A DNA stretch of 64,000 bases, from NCBI RefSeq assembly GCF_003666685.1, contig NZ_RCIZ01000003.1:434001-498000 (forward strand), given 5' to 3'. The DNA comes from Mesorhizobium sp. YM1C-6-2. Its GTDB lineage: Bacteria > Pseudomonadota > Alphaproteobacteria > Rhizobiales > Rhizobiaceae. The notes beneath the pieces were generated by a model. The model saw only the letters and a list, made by a program, of their open reading frames with translations. It searched no databases and was not told the origin of the DNA. The first letter of the stretch is position 1. Every line of letters begins with the position of its first letter. Shown one piece after another: positions 51,884 through 59,944 of the stretch. The translations under genes and the position numbers were made by a program.

Positions 51884-52732
51884 GTGGATCCGATATCCGA
51901 GCTCGTAAGGAGCGCAAAGATACCCATAGGCCGCTGGGGCAAGTCCTTCTTCGATTTCCTGACCACCAACTTCGAGTGGTTCTTCGATTCGATCGCCGAC
52001 GCGCTGACGGTGGTGCTCGACGGGCTGGTGGATCTCCTGCTGATCGTCCCTCCGGTGGTTCTCGTCGCGGTGATCGCGGCACTTGCCTGGTGGCTGCAGA
52101 AATCCTGGAAGCTGGCGCTCGGCGTCGCCGTCGGCCTCCTCTTCATCATCAACCAGAATCTCTGGAAGGAGACGGTCGAGACGCTTGTGCTGGTGGTGGC
52201 GGCCGCCGCCGCCTCGATGGCGATCGGCGTGCCGATCGGCATATGGGCCGCGCATAACGAGCGCGGCTATCGCTGGCTGCAGCCGATCCTCGACCTGATG
52301 CAGACGATGCCGACCTTCGTCTACCTGATCCCGGTGCTGATCCTGTTCGGCCTGGGCATCGCGCCGGGCCTGATCGTGACGGTGATCTTCGCCTCGCCCG
52401 CGCCTATCCGCCTTACCTATCTCGGCATCACCTCGGTGCCGAAGCCGATGATCGAGGCCGGCGAGGCTTTCGGCGCGACCAAACGGCAATTGTTGTGGAA
52501 GGTCGAGTTGCCGGCGGCGCTGCCGACCATCATGGCGGGCCTCACCCAATGCATCATGCTGTGCCTGTCGATGGTGGTCATCGCGGCGCTGATTGGCGCC
52601 AACGGGCTCGGCAAGCCGGTGGTCAGGGCGCTGAACTCGGTCAACATCCCGCTCGGGCTCGAGGCGGGCCTCGCCATCGTCATACTCGCCATCATCCTCG
52701 ACCGCATGAGCCGCATCGGAGCCGCGAAATGA
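51884..52732 (+). CDS. choW: Choline ABC transporter permease ChoW
   Basis: A 282-residue permease of the ProW/OpuAB family, with about seven hydrophobic segments, the first cytoplasmic stretch ending near residue 45. The EAA loop is MIEAGEAFGATKRQLLWKVELP, and the segment LDLMQTMPTFVYLIPVLILFGLG is diagnostic. The start is GTG at 51884, preceded by GAAGGAGGGG. The stop overlaps the choV start (ATGA). Confidence 0.94.
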   Translation: MDPISELVRSAKIPIGRWGKSFFDFLTTNFEWFFDSIADALTVVLDGLVDLLLIVPPVVLVAVIAALAWWLQKSWKLALGVAVGLLFIINQNLWKETVETLVLVVAAAAASMAIGVPIGIWAAHNERGYRWLQPILDLMQTMPTFVYLIPVLILFGLGIAPGLIVTVIFASPAPIRLTYLGITSVPKPMIEAGEAFGATKRQLLWKVELPAALPTIMAGLTQCIMLCLSMVVIAALIGANGLGKPVVRALNSVNIPLGLEAGLAIVILAIILDRMSRIGAAK

Positions 52733-53910
52733 ACGCCGCGGTCGAATTCAAGGACGTTGACATCGTCTTCGGCAGCGAGCGCGATGCCGCGCTCGCCATG
52801 ATCGACAAGGGCGCCACGCGGCAGGAGATCCTCGAGAAGACCGGCGCGGTGCTCGGCTGCGCCGGGGCGAACCTCACCGTCAACGAGGGCGAGATATCGG
52901 TGCTGATGGGCCTGTCGGGCTCGGGCAAGTCGACGCTGCTCCGCGCCGTCAACCGGCTGAACGTGCCGGCGCGCGGCAGCGTCTTTGTCAGGTCGGGCGA
53001 CCGGAAGGTCGATGTCGCCAGCTGCGACGCCGAGACGTTGCGCGGCATCCGCCAGAAGCAGGTCGCCATGGTGTTCCAGCAGTTCGCGCTGCTGCCCTGG
53101 CGCACCGTCGAGCAGAATGTCGGGCTGGGGCTGGAGCTTGCCGGCGTGCCGGAGGCCGAGCGCAAGGTGAGGGTAGACAAGCAGCTGAAGCTGGTCGGCC
53201 TCGACCAGTGGGCGAAGAAATACGCGCATGAGCTGTCGGGCGGCATGCAGCAGCGCGTCGGCCTGGCGCGCGCCTTCGCCACCGACGCGCCGATCCTGTT
53301 GATGGACGAGCCGTTCTCGGCGCTCGATCCGCTGATCCGCACCAAGCTGCAGGACGAGCTGCTGCAGCTTCAGGCGACGCTCAAGAAGACGATCATCTTC
53401 GTGAGCCACGACTTGGAGGAGGCGCTGAAGATCGGCAGCCACATCACCATCATGGAAGGCGGGCGCATCGTGCAGACCGGCGCGCCTGAGGACATCGTGC
53501 TCAGGCCCGCCAACGACTATGTGCGCGACTTCATCGCCAACGTGAATCCGCTGTCGGTGCTCACCGCATGGAACGTCATGCGCGACCGCCGCGATCTCGA
53601 ACCGGCCGGCGACGGCTGGCTCTGGCTCGACCGGCGGCAGACGACGCGCTTCAAGATCGACGAGCAGGGGCTGGTCGTGGCGGCCGAACGCCAGGGGCAG
53701 CCCTCGGTCTGGATCTCCTGCGACGACATGGAGAAGCTGCCGGACGATGCGCCGCATGTCTTCTGGGCCCGGCCGGGCACCTCGCTGAAGACCGTCATGC
53801 TGGCCATGCACCGCTCGCAGACCGCGCCTGTGGCGCTGTTCGACGACCAGTCGCGCTTCGTCGGCGCCATCGGGGTCAGGGATGTCCTGAGCGCGGTGTT
53901 GAGGAGGTAG
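52729..53910 (+). CDS. choV: Choline ABC transporter ATP-binding protein ChoV
   Basis: A 393-residue ATPase of the ProV/OpuAA type. Walker A GLSGSGKST, Q-loop FQQFALLPWRT, signature ELSGGMQQRVGLARA, Walker B ILLMDEPFSALD, switch His VSHDLEEALK. A C-terminal extension of about 110 residues (from VNPLSVLTAWNVMRDRRD) ends in a CBS-like segment VALFDDQSRFVGAIGVRDVL, as in other ProV-type subunits. It overlaps choW by four bases. Confidence 0.94.
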   Translation: MNAAVEFKDVDIVFGSERDAALAMIDKGATRQEILEKTGAVLGCAGANLTVNEGEISVLMGLSGSGKSTLLRAVNRLNVPARGSVFVRSGDRKVDVASCDAETLRGIRQKQVAMVFQQFALLPWRTVEQNVGLGLELAGVPEAERKVRVDKQLKLVGLDQWAKKYAHELSGGMQQRVGLARAFATDAPILLMDEPFSALDPLIRTKLQDELLQLQATLKKTIIFVSHDLEEALKIGSHITIMEGGRIVQTGAPEDIVLRPANDYVRDFIANVNPLSVLTAWNVMRDRRDLEPAGDGWLWLDRRQTTRFKIDEQGLVVAAERQGQPSVWISCDDMEKLPDDAPHVFWARPGTSLKTVMLAMHRSQTAPVALFDDQSRFVGAIGVRDVLSAVLRR

Positions 53911-53963
53911 CCGGACCCATCGCTTCCGCCGCAGTCTTTTGCCGTCACCGAGGGGAGGGGAAG

Positions 53964-54278
53964 ATGACAGCGTTCAACATAGTCCGCATGCGCGTGAAGC
54001 CCGGTTTCGAAGAGGAGTTCAGGAAGGTCGGCAGCGCGCAGCGGCGCGACCATCTGGAAGGGCTGCGCAGCGCCCATCTGGTCAAGACCGGCGAGCGCAC
54101 CTACCACTTCATCGGCGAGTGGGACAGCATGGAGCAGCTCGTCGCGGCGCGACCTCTGATGATCAAGAACCTCGATGCGTCGCGTCCGTTCCTGGAAGAT
54201 CTCGGCGAGGAGAAGGGCGTGACCGACGCCGTCTCGGGCGAGGAGGTCGTGGAGCTTTTCCGCCGGCTTCCAGGCTAG
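53964..54278 (+). CDS. ABM-fold (antibiotic biosynthesis monooxygenase-like) protein
   Basis: A 104-residue dimeric alpha-beta barrel protein. It begins MTAFNIVRMRVKPGFEEEFRKV, typical of ABM/NIPSNAP-like folds, and includes LVKTGERTYHFIGEWDSMEQ. Members include haem-degrading and quinone monooxygenases as well as proteins without known activity. It lies 53 bases after choV on the same strand; a functional link to choline uptake is not evident. Confidence 0.75.
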   Translation: MTAFNIVRMRVKPGFEEEFRKVGSAQRRDHLEGLRSAHLVKTGERTYHFIGEWDSMEQLVAARPLMIKNLDASRPFLEDLGEEKGVTDAVSGEEVVELFRRLPG

Positions 54279-54298
54279 AGCAGCGGAGGCCAGGTTCC

Positions 54299-54724
54299 AT
54301 GGCCGAGCGCTTCGATCTCGACCGTTTCGTGCGGGCGCAAGAGCCTGTCATCGCGAAGGTCCGCGCCGAGCTGAAGGCCGGGCGCAAGACCTCGCACTGG
54401 ATGTGGTTCATCTTTCCGCAGCTGGCGGGTCTCGGCCTCAGCCAGCGCGCCCAGTTCTACGGCATCGCTTCGCTGGAAGAGGCGCGGGCCTATCTCGGGC
54501 ATGCCGTGCTCGGCCCGCGTCTCGTCGAATGCACCGGTCTCGTCAACGCAGTTCAGGGCCGGACGGCACATGACATATTCGGCAGCCCCGACGACCTGAA
54601 ATTCCGGTCGTCGATGACGCTGTTTGCGCTGGCCGGCCCGGACGCGCCGGCGTTCGGTGCGGCTCTCGGAAAATATTTCGAGGGCCGCAAGGATCCGCGC
54701 ACGCTGGAACTGCTCGGCGTCTGA
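54299..54724 (+). CDS. DUF1810-family protein
   Basis: A 141-residue protein matching DUF1810: FDLDRFVRAQEPVIAKVRAELKAG, KTSHWMWFIFPQLAGLGLSQRAQFYGI, and the end FEGRKDPRTLELLG. Length and conserved W-rich centre (HWMWFIFPQ) are standard. Function unknown. ATG 54299 is 20 bases after the ABM gene's stop. Confidence 0.9.
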   Translation: MAERFDLDRFVRAQEPVIAKVRAELKAGRKTSHWMWFIFPQLAGLGLSQRAQFYGIASLEEARAYLGHAVLGPRLVECTGLVNAVQGRTAHDIFGSPDDLKFRSSMTLFALAGPDAPAFGAALGKYFEGRKDPRTLELLGV

Positions 54725-54730
54725 GCAATT

Positions 54731-55255
54731 TCAGTCGCCGACGCCGAGGCCGGTGTCGAACGCCGCTTCGACCTTGGCGGCATAGGGCGCGACGGCCTTG
54801 GCATATGCAGCGCCTTCGGCGCGCAGCAATTGGATCTCGGCGATCTTCTCCTCGATCAGCGGCCGCACCTCGGCCTTCTGTTCCGCCGACAGATGGGACA
54901 TGGACTCGAAGCCCTGCAGTCCCTCCGTCAGACGGGCGGAAAAGGCGTCGTTCGGGATGGTCGCGAGATAGCCGCGGAAGACAGCGTCGACGGCTTCCTT
55001 CCACTCTTCCCGGTCGAAGCCGGCTGCCTTGATCTGGCCGTTCGACGCCTCGTCCTCGTCAAAGATGCGGTCGGCCTCCTCCTCGTCATAGGCGAAGTCG
55101 CCGAGTTCCGCCGACAGTTCGGCCAGCAGCGCCGCAACCTTGCCGGCCTCGTCGGCGGTGAGGCTGTTGGCGGGAAACGTCAGGCCGAGGGCGAGGCCGA
55201 TCCCGGCGATGGCGGCCATCAGGCTCTGGCGGAGCAGCCTCCTCACGACAGGCAC
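54731..55255 (-). CDS. Secreted helical protein of unknown function
   Basis: A 174-residue protein with a signal peptide (basic MPVVRRLLRQ, hydrophobic SLMAAIAGIGLALGLTF, cleavage near ANS-L). The mature part is acidic and helical (LAELSAELGDFAYDEEEADRIF). No family recognised. Its ATG is 13 bases inside the end of the lipoprotein gene upstream (overlap 55243-55255), so the two are coupled. Confidence 0.75.
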   Translation of the reverse strand: MPVVRRLLRQSLMAAIAGIGLALGLTFPANSLTADEAGKVAALLAELSAELGDFAYDEEEADRIFDEDEASNGQIKAAGFDREEWKEAVDAVFRGYLATIPNDAFSARLTEGLQGFESMSHLSAEQKAEVRPLIEEKIAEIQLLRAEGAAYAKAVAPYAAKVEAAFDTGLGVGD

Positions 55256-55578
55256 TCCTCTTCCATCACGCCCTGGGCATCGTTCTGCGCCTTGGCCTGA
55301 ACCAGCGAGCCGCCGACGGAGACGGCCTGGCCGGCGATGGCGCCGCCGCGGCCGGCAAAGCCGGCGACACCGCCGACCATTGAAAGGGCGCCGCCGAGCA
55401 TCGCGGCGTTGGTGGCCTGCTGCTGCATCTTCTGCGCAGCCTCGGCGCAGCGTGTGGCCGCGGTCTGCTGGGCCTTAGGCTTCGCGGCCGATCGGGCCGT
55501 GGCGTTGGCGGTTTCATTTGTGTTGGTCTGGCTGCATGCGGCGAGCGCGCCGCAGAGCAGGACTGCAATCATTCTCAT
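55243..55578 (-). CDS. Small lipoprotein
   Basis: A 111-residue protein with a lipoprotein signal (MIAVLLCGALAAC, lipobox LAAC at the end of the signal). The mature region is Ala/Gln/Thr-rich, then glycine-rich (MLGGALSMVGGVAGFAGRGG), as in some outer-membrane 17-kDa-like or glycine-zipper lipoproteins. ATG at 55578 or two codons later. It overlaps the downstream secreted-protein gene. Confidence 0.72.
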   Translation of the reverse strand: MRMIAVLLCGALAACSQTNTNETANATARSAAKPKAQQTAATRCAEAAQKMQQQATNAAMLGGALSMVGGVAGFAGRGGAIAGQAVSVGGSLVQAKAQNDAQGVMEEECLS

Positions 55579-55757
55579 CGTCTTTCCTCGATCCGGATTT
55601 GCGGTTCGCGGATGCGCGAGGCCGCCAATGGCAAGCCGGCTGCCCGCGCCATTCGGTGCGGGTCAGCGGCTCGTGGCCGGGGTCTAGGACGAAGCGAGGC
55701 TATCAGTCTTGGCGCCAGGCGAACGGATCGGGCGGTAGGCGAACATGAGGGGTGAAG

Positions 55758-56702
55758 CTATTGCAGCTTGCGCAGGGCGGCCGCCTTGATGTCGCTCGGG
55801 GTTGCGCCGAAGCGGCTGCGGAAAGCCTTGTTGAAATGCGACAGATCGCCGAAACCGCAATCGAAGGCGATGGCCGAGACCGTGCCGGCGCCCGACTCCA
55901 GCGCGGCGTGCGCGAGGTCGAGCCGCGCGTCTCGCAGGAAATGGCCGAAGGTGGTTCCCTCGCGCTCGAACAGGCGCTGGATGTAGCGCGGCGTGACGCC
56001 CTGCCGGCGCGCGACTGTTGCTATGTCGAGTTCGGGATCGGTGAGGCTGCGCGCTATCTCCTGCTTGACCAGCGCCAAACGCGCGCCGCCGATGCCCGGC
56101 AGCTCCGACGGGGTGCGGGTTTCCCCCGCGCCGAGCGCGAGCGCTGCAAGCTGGTGGAGATGGTCGCCGGCAAGCCGCGCGCCCGCGTCGTCGAGCGCCG
56201 GGTTGCCGAGCAGAAGTCCGGCATAGCCGGTGACGAGCGCCGTGCCGGGACTGGCGGCCGGCACATGATGGATGGCGCGGGCGCGGATAGCCGGCGCCAG
56301 ATCGGCCATCCGCCGCTCCTCAAGGACGATCGCCAGAAGCCGGGTATGCGGCATGGTGAAGGCCTGCCGCAGGCTTTCGTTGACGATCACGATGTCGCCC
56401 TTCGACACGTCGAGCCTGCCGCCGCCCTTCACGTCGACCTCGTAGTCGGATTCGTGAACGGTGAGCATATAGTTGCTGCGGCCGTCGGCAGTCAGTTCGC
56501 GGGTGCGTTCGCCCTGGACGGCCGAATAGCGCGCCGAGCCCACCACGGTGCCGTCTGCCAGAGGCCGGCAGGTGAGGTCGAACTCGAAATCCGCCTCGTC
56601 GCAGGGTGTGAATTGCAGGCCGGCGACGCAGCGCGCCACGAAATCATGCAGGAATGGCAGCCGGTCGCGCTCCGGCACGTCGCGGTTGGAAAGCCTGAGC
56701 AT
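55758..56702 (-). CDS. AraC-family transcriptional regulator
   Basis: A 314-residue regulator. The N-terminal part (about 1-190) is the AraC ligand-binding type (cupin-like, with TVHESDYEVDVKGGGRLDVS). The C-terminal DNA-binding domain carries two HTHs: IATVARRQGVTPRYIQRLFE and AIAFDCGFGDLSHFNKAFRS, with RFGATPSDI after it. N-terminal topology resembles the AraC_binding_2 group used by FeaR-type activators. It is divergent from clpS; a target is not evident. Confidence 0.9.
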   Translation of the reverse strand: MLRLSNRDVPERDRLPFLHDFVARCVAGLQFTPCDEADFEFDLTCRPLADGTVVGSARYSAVQGERTRELTADGRSNYMLTVHESDYEVDVKGGGRLDVSKGDIVIVNESLRQAFTMPHTRLLAIVLEERRMADLAPAIRARAIHHVPAASPGTALVTGYAGLLLGNPALDDAGARLAGDHLHQLAALALGAGETRTPSELPGIGGARLALVKQEIARSLTDPELDIATVARRQGVTPRYIQRLFEREGTTFGHFLRDARLDLAHAALESGAGTVSAIAFDCGFGDLSHFNKAFRSRFGATPSDIKAAALRKLQ

Positions 56703-56934
56703 GCGGGATTACCGGGCGGCGACTGTCGTGGGGAAGACGGCGATTGGCAGGTTGCCGGCGGCGGGAAAAATCATGCGATGCTCCATGCGATGGGGCGGCA
56801 CTCTGCGAGGCGAGCGTATCGAATGGATGACGCCCTGCAGCCGGCATGTAACCGGCCGCTGCCCCGAACTCATAGTGGATTGCGCCACAATGTCGTGCCA
56901 AAACGACCCCGACAGCCGAAGCGGGTCCGACACG

Positions 56935-57240
56935 ATGTCCGACAGCCTCACGAAACCGCGTGTGAAGACCAGGGTCAAAACCGAACGGCCGAAGCTTCAC
57001 AAGGTGATCCTGATCAATGACGACTTCACGCCGCGCGAATTCGTGGTGACGGTGCTGAAGGGCGAATTCCACATGAGCGAGGACCAGGCCTATCGCGTGA
57101 TGATCACCGCGCACCGGCGCGGCGTCTGCGTGGTCGCGGTATTCACCAAGGACGTCGCCGAAACCAAGGCCACCCGCGCAACCGAGGCAGGGAAGGCCAA
57201 GGGCTATCCGCTGATGTTCACCACCGAGCCCGAAGAATAA
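56935..57240 (+). CDS. clpS: ATP-dependent Clp protease adaptor ClpS
   Basis: A 101-residue adaptor that delivers N-end-rule substrates to ClpAP. The N-degron pocket residues lie in HKVILINDDFTPREFVVTVL (Asn-Asp-Asp) and YRVMITAHRRGVCVVAVFT (His). The end RATEAGKAKGYPLMFTTEPEE is the usual alphaproteobacterial one. ATG 56935 gives MSDSLTKPRVKTRVK; ATG 56890 would add 15 residues (MSCQNDPDSRSGSD) and cannot be excluded. Confidence 0.93.
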   Translation: MSDSLTKPRVKTRVKTERPKLHKVILINDDFTPREFVVTVLKGEFHMSEDQAYRVMITAHRRGVCVVAVFTKDVAETKATRATEAGKAKGYPLMFTTEPEE

Positions 57241-57297
57241 GCGGGACCGGTTCATCGTTTCATTGAAACGGCGAACCGATGCTGCCTTGTTTCTTGT

Positions 57298-57343
57298 CGC
57301 AATTCCGGACGGAAAACCGGCCTCCACTTTTCCTGGAATTGCT
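57298..57343. repeat. GCAATTCC-hairpin dispersed repeat, copy at the betC stop
   Basis: Second full copy: CGCAATTCCGGACGGAAAAC ... CTTTTCCTGGAATTGCT. Outer 8-bp and inner 6-bp pairings are the same as in copy 1 (30681-30725) while loop bases differ, which suggests that the folded structure matters. The right end touches the stop codon of the sulfatase gene. It may terminate that transcript and clpS. Confidence 0.65.
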
Positions 57344-58857
57344 CACTCTCCGCGCGGGAAGCGTTGCGCCTCTTCCAGCACGTTGAGGTCCATATGGTTG
57401 CGCATGTAGCGCTCGGAAGCGCGCTGCAGCGGCTGGTGGTCCCACGGATAATAGGCGCCGTTGCGCAACGCCTCGTAGACCACGTGGCGTCGGGCCTGGC
57501 TGGCGCGCACCCCGGCGTCGAAGCGGGAGAGATCCCAGCGGGCCTTCGCGGTGGCCGCCATCGCATCGAGCACGGCGGCATGTCGGGGATCGGCGGCGAG
57601 GTTCTTCAACTCGTGCGGGTCGGCCTCGAGATCGAAGAGCAGCGGCTCGTCGGCGGCGCAGAGCACCAGCTTGAAGCGGCCGTCGCGCAGGCCGACCATT
57701 GGCGTGACTGAGCCTTCGGCGGCATATTCCATCGGCACCGGGCCACGGCCGCCCGTGCCGTTGGCGAGGCCGACGAGGCTTTCGCCGTCCGTCCACGGCA
57801 GGACTTCGCCGAGGTCGATGCCGGCGAGATCGGCGAGGGTCGGCGTGACGTCGAGGGTGGAGACGGGCGCATCGACGCGGCCGGCGGCCAGGCCGGGAGC
57901 CGCGATCATCAGCGGCACGCGGGCGGAGCCCTCGAAGAAGCTCATCTTGAACCACATGCCGCGCTCGCCGAGCATGTCGCCGTGGTCGGAGAGGAACACG
58001 ACGATGGTGTCCTCCTGCTGCCGCGTGGCCTTCAGCACGTCGAGGATCTCGCCGATCTTCTCGTCGATGTAGGAGATGTTGGCGAAATAGGCACGGCGCG
58101 AGCGGCGGACGTCCTCGGGCGCGATCGGATAGTTCTTGTAGTCGCTGGCCAGCATCAGGCGCTTCGAATGAGCATCCTGCTCGTCGAAGGGCATCGGCGC
58201 GACGGCAGGCTCGAGTTCGGCGCAGTCCTCGTAGAGGTCCCAGAAACGCCGGCGGGCGACATAGGGGTCGTGCGGGTGGGTGAAGGAGACGGTCAGGCAC
58301 CAGGGGCGCTGATCGTGGCCGCGCGCCAGATCGTAGAGTTTCCTGGTCGCGTGATAGGCGACCTCGTCGTCGTATTCGAGCTGGTTGGTGATCTCGGCAA
58401 CGCCGGCGCCCTTCACCGAGCCGAGGTTATGATACCACCAGTCGATGCGCTCGCCGGGTTTGGTGTAGTCGGGCGTCCAGCCGAAATCGGCCGGGTAGAT
58501 GTCGGTGGTCAGGCGCTCCTCGTAGCCGTGGAGCTGGTCGGGGCCGACGAAATGCATCTTGCCCGACAGCGCGGTCTGGTAGCCGGCGCGGCGCAGATGA
58601 TGCGCGTAGGTCGGGATGTCGGAGGCGAATTCGGCGGCGTTGTCGTAGACGCGAGTGCGCGACGGCAGCAGTCCCGACATGAAGGAGGCGCGGGCCGGGG
58701 CGCAGAGCGGACTTGCTGTGTAGGCGTTGGCGAAACGGGCCGAACGGGCGGCCAGCGCGGCGAGGTTCGGTGCGTGCAGGAACGGGGCCGGACCGTCCGG
58801 GAAAAGCGTCCCGTTCAGCTGGTCGACCATCAGGATGAGGATGTTGGGGCGCTTCAT
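57343..58857 (-). CDS. betC: Choline-sulfatase BetC-like sulfatase
   Basis: A 504-residue type I sulfatase. C52 in LCAPAR (CxPxR) is the residue converted to formylglycine. PNILILMVDQLNGTLFPDG at the N-terminus supplies metal ligands, and VFLSDHGDMLGERGMWFKMS is the second metal site. The choline-sulfatase subgroup pattern (SGKMHFVGPDQLHGYEERLTTDIYPADFGWTPD) is clear. It hydrolyses choline-O-sulfate to choline and sulfate. The choXWV transporter lies 3.5-7 kb away; no betAB or betI is in the window. Confidence 0.93.
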   Translation of the reverse strand: MKRPNILILMVDQLNGTLFPDGPAPFLHAPNLAALAARSARFANAYTASPLCAPARASFMSGLLPSRTRVYDNAAEFASDIPTYAHHLRRAGYQTALSGKMHFVGPDQLHGYEERLTTDIYPADFGWTPDYTKPGERIDWWYHNLGSVKGAGVAEITNQLEYDDEVAYHATRKLYDLARGHDQRPWCLTVSFTHPHDPYVARRRFWDLYEDCAELEPAVAPMPFDEQDAHSKRLMLASDYKNYPIAPEDVRRSRRAYFANISYIDEKIGEILDVLKATRQQEDTIVVFLSDHGDMLGERGMWFKMSFFEGSARVPLMIAAPGLAAGRVDAPVSTLDVTPTLADLAGIDLGEVLPWTDGESLVGLANGTGGRGPVPMEYAAEGSVTPMVGLRDGRFKLVLCAADEPLLFDLEADPHELKNLAADPRHAAVLDAMAATAKARWDLSRFDAGVRASQARRHVVYEALRNGAYYPWDHQPLQRASERYMRNHMDLNVLEEAQRFPRGE

Positions 58858-59087
58858 GCTCTGCTCGGACGGAGGGGCGGCGGAAGGCCGCCATCATGAG
58901 GCACCCACAGTCCGCCGGGAGCGCCGGCTGCGTCAAGTCATGGCGTGGGCGAGCAAGGCAAATCCCGACGAAGGAGCCGAGGCCGGCGGCGAGTCTTTTC
59001 GAAGCTTCGTGTCGTGGCGAGTGGATGCGTTATGCGATGCGCCACCGGCGGCTAATGCCGTCGGTGGCGCCGTAATGAGGATACAGC
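58858..59087. other. Intergenic region upstream of betC
   Basis: A 230-base region holding the betC promoter (minus strand) and the end of the DUF2019 gene. No clear operator or hairpin with a T-tract was found. Confidence 0.35.
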
Positions 59088-59456
59088 CTAGTCGAGCTTG
59101 CCGATACCTTCATCGAGAGCCCAGAGCGTCATGCCGGCACTGCCCGCCCATGGCGAGATCTTCGAATCGGCGATCGCCTGTATGACAGCCCGGGCACCAG
59201 CAGCGTTCAGCGCATATGTCGATTTCGCGGCGTTTAGACGGACCTGGATGTTCGGATGGTCATAGAGAGCGATAAGTATCCTCCGCTGGTCGTTGTCGCG
59301 GTGCTTTAGTTCGTCGAGGATTCTGCTTTCCCGATCGAACAGGCGATTGAATGCACCTGTTCGAAATTCCTCCGCCGCCTCACCTTGTGCAATACCTATC
59401 TCCACGAAAGACGAGAGCAGCTCCTCCAAGGGCATTTTTTTCACCTGTTTGATCAT
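59088..59456 (-). CDS. DUF2019-domain protein
   Basis: A 122-residue helical protein matching DUF2019: PLEELLSSFVEIGIAQGEAA at the start, then FNRLFDRESRILDELKHRDN, then RILIALYDHPNIQVRLNAAK (a HEAT-like repeat) and SPWAGSAGMTLWALDEGIGKLD. It is soluble and lower in GC than its neighbours. DUF2019 genes frequently follow a gene ending in the NLSPREYLRG-type tail; the broken remains of such a gene lie directly upstream, its stop overlapping this start (ATGA). An immunity-like role is a guess. Confidence 0.85.
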   Translation of the reverse strand: MIKQVKKMPLEELLSSFVEIGIAQGEAAEEFRTGAFNRLFDRESRILDELKHRDNDQRRILIALYDHPNIQVRLNAAKSTYALNAAGARAVIQAIADSKISPWAGSAGMTLWALDEGIGKLD

Positions 59457-59626
59457 GGCTTCAGCACTCCATGGGTTCTGAGGGCCTCTAACCCAACTGC
59501 GCGCCTTGCCTCCCAAGGTTGTCCGCGAAGAAACTCCCGCGGCGAGAGGTTACCAAACTCCCTATTTTTCTTCGCATACCAGCCGGTGATTTCCCACGCG
59601 AGGCTGATTGGGCCGAAAGCCAGCCT
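59453..59626 (-). pseudogene. C-terminal remnant of a gene partner of DUF2019
   Basis: In this frame, after an in-frame stop, 57 codons encode a conserved-looking tail: ISLAWEITGWYAKKNREFGN, then LSPREFLRGQPWEARRAVGL, ending EALRTHGVLKP. This type of C-terminus is known from large multi-domain proteins, often toxin-like, next to DUF2019 genes. No start codon or N-terminal part is present. An overlapping frame (59562-59735, 57 codons, MYSSNTALLTKLRRLHGDII...) may be the preceding piece after a frameshift. Stop TGA overlaps the DUF2019 ATG. Confidence 0.6.
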
Positions 59627-59944
59627 TTACAGCTAAGGAACGCAGGCGCTTTGCTTGTGTAAGAAGCGTATGCCCGATGATGTCGCCGTGTAACCTGCGC
59701 AGTTTGGTCAGAAGTGCCGTATTGCTGCTGTACATGTTTTTCTCGTCACTTGTTGCGGACGAGAATTCTCACGGCAGTTGTAGAGGCGTGAAAAAGAAAG
59801 CTCCTAGCTTTCCGCGAAGAGTAGAAGAAATTTCGTTATTTCAGACGCTTAAGAGTCGTCGAGTCGAACTTGGTCGCCCAATTTTATGCCAATTGTATCG
59901 TTGCCGATCTGGCTGGTGGCTCATGGTAGGTGGATGCAGCCGGT
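59627..59944. other. AT-richer patch without intact gene
   Basis: This stretch is noticeably lower in GC than all neighbours. Its frames are broken. It probably contains the degraded 5' part of the DUF2019 partner gene, lost by deletion or frameshift, and the end of the Bat-like operon coming from the right. Confidence 0.45.

Noticed and set aside
50612-52549. A 645-codon open frame on the minus strand
   Set aside because: Antisense to choX and choW and passes through the palindromic repeats between them.
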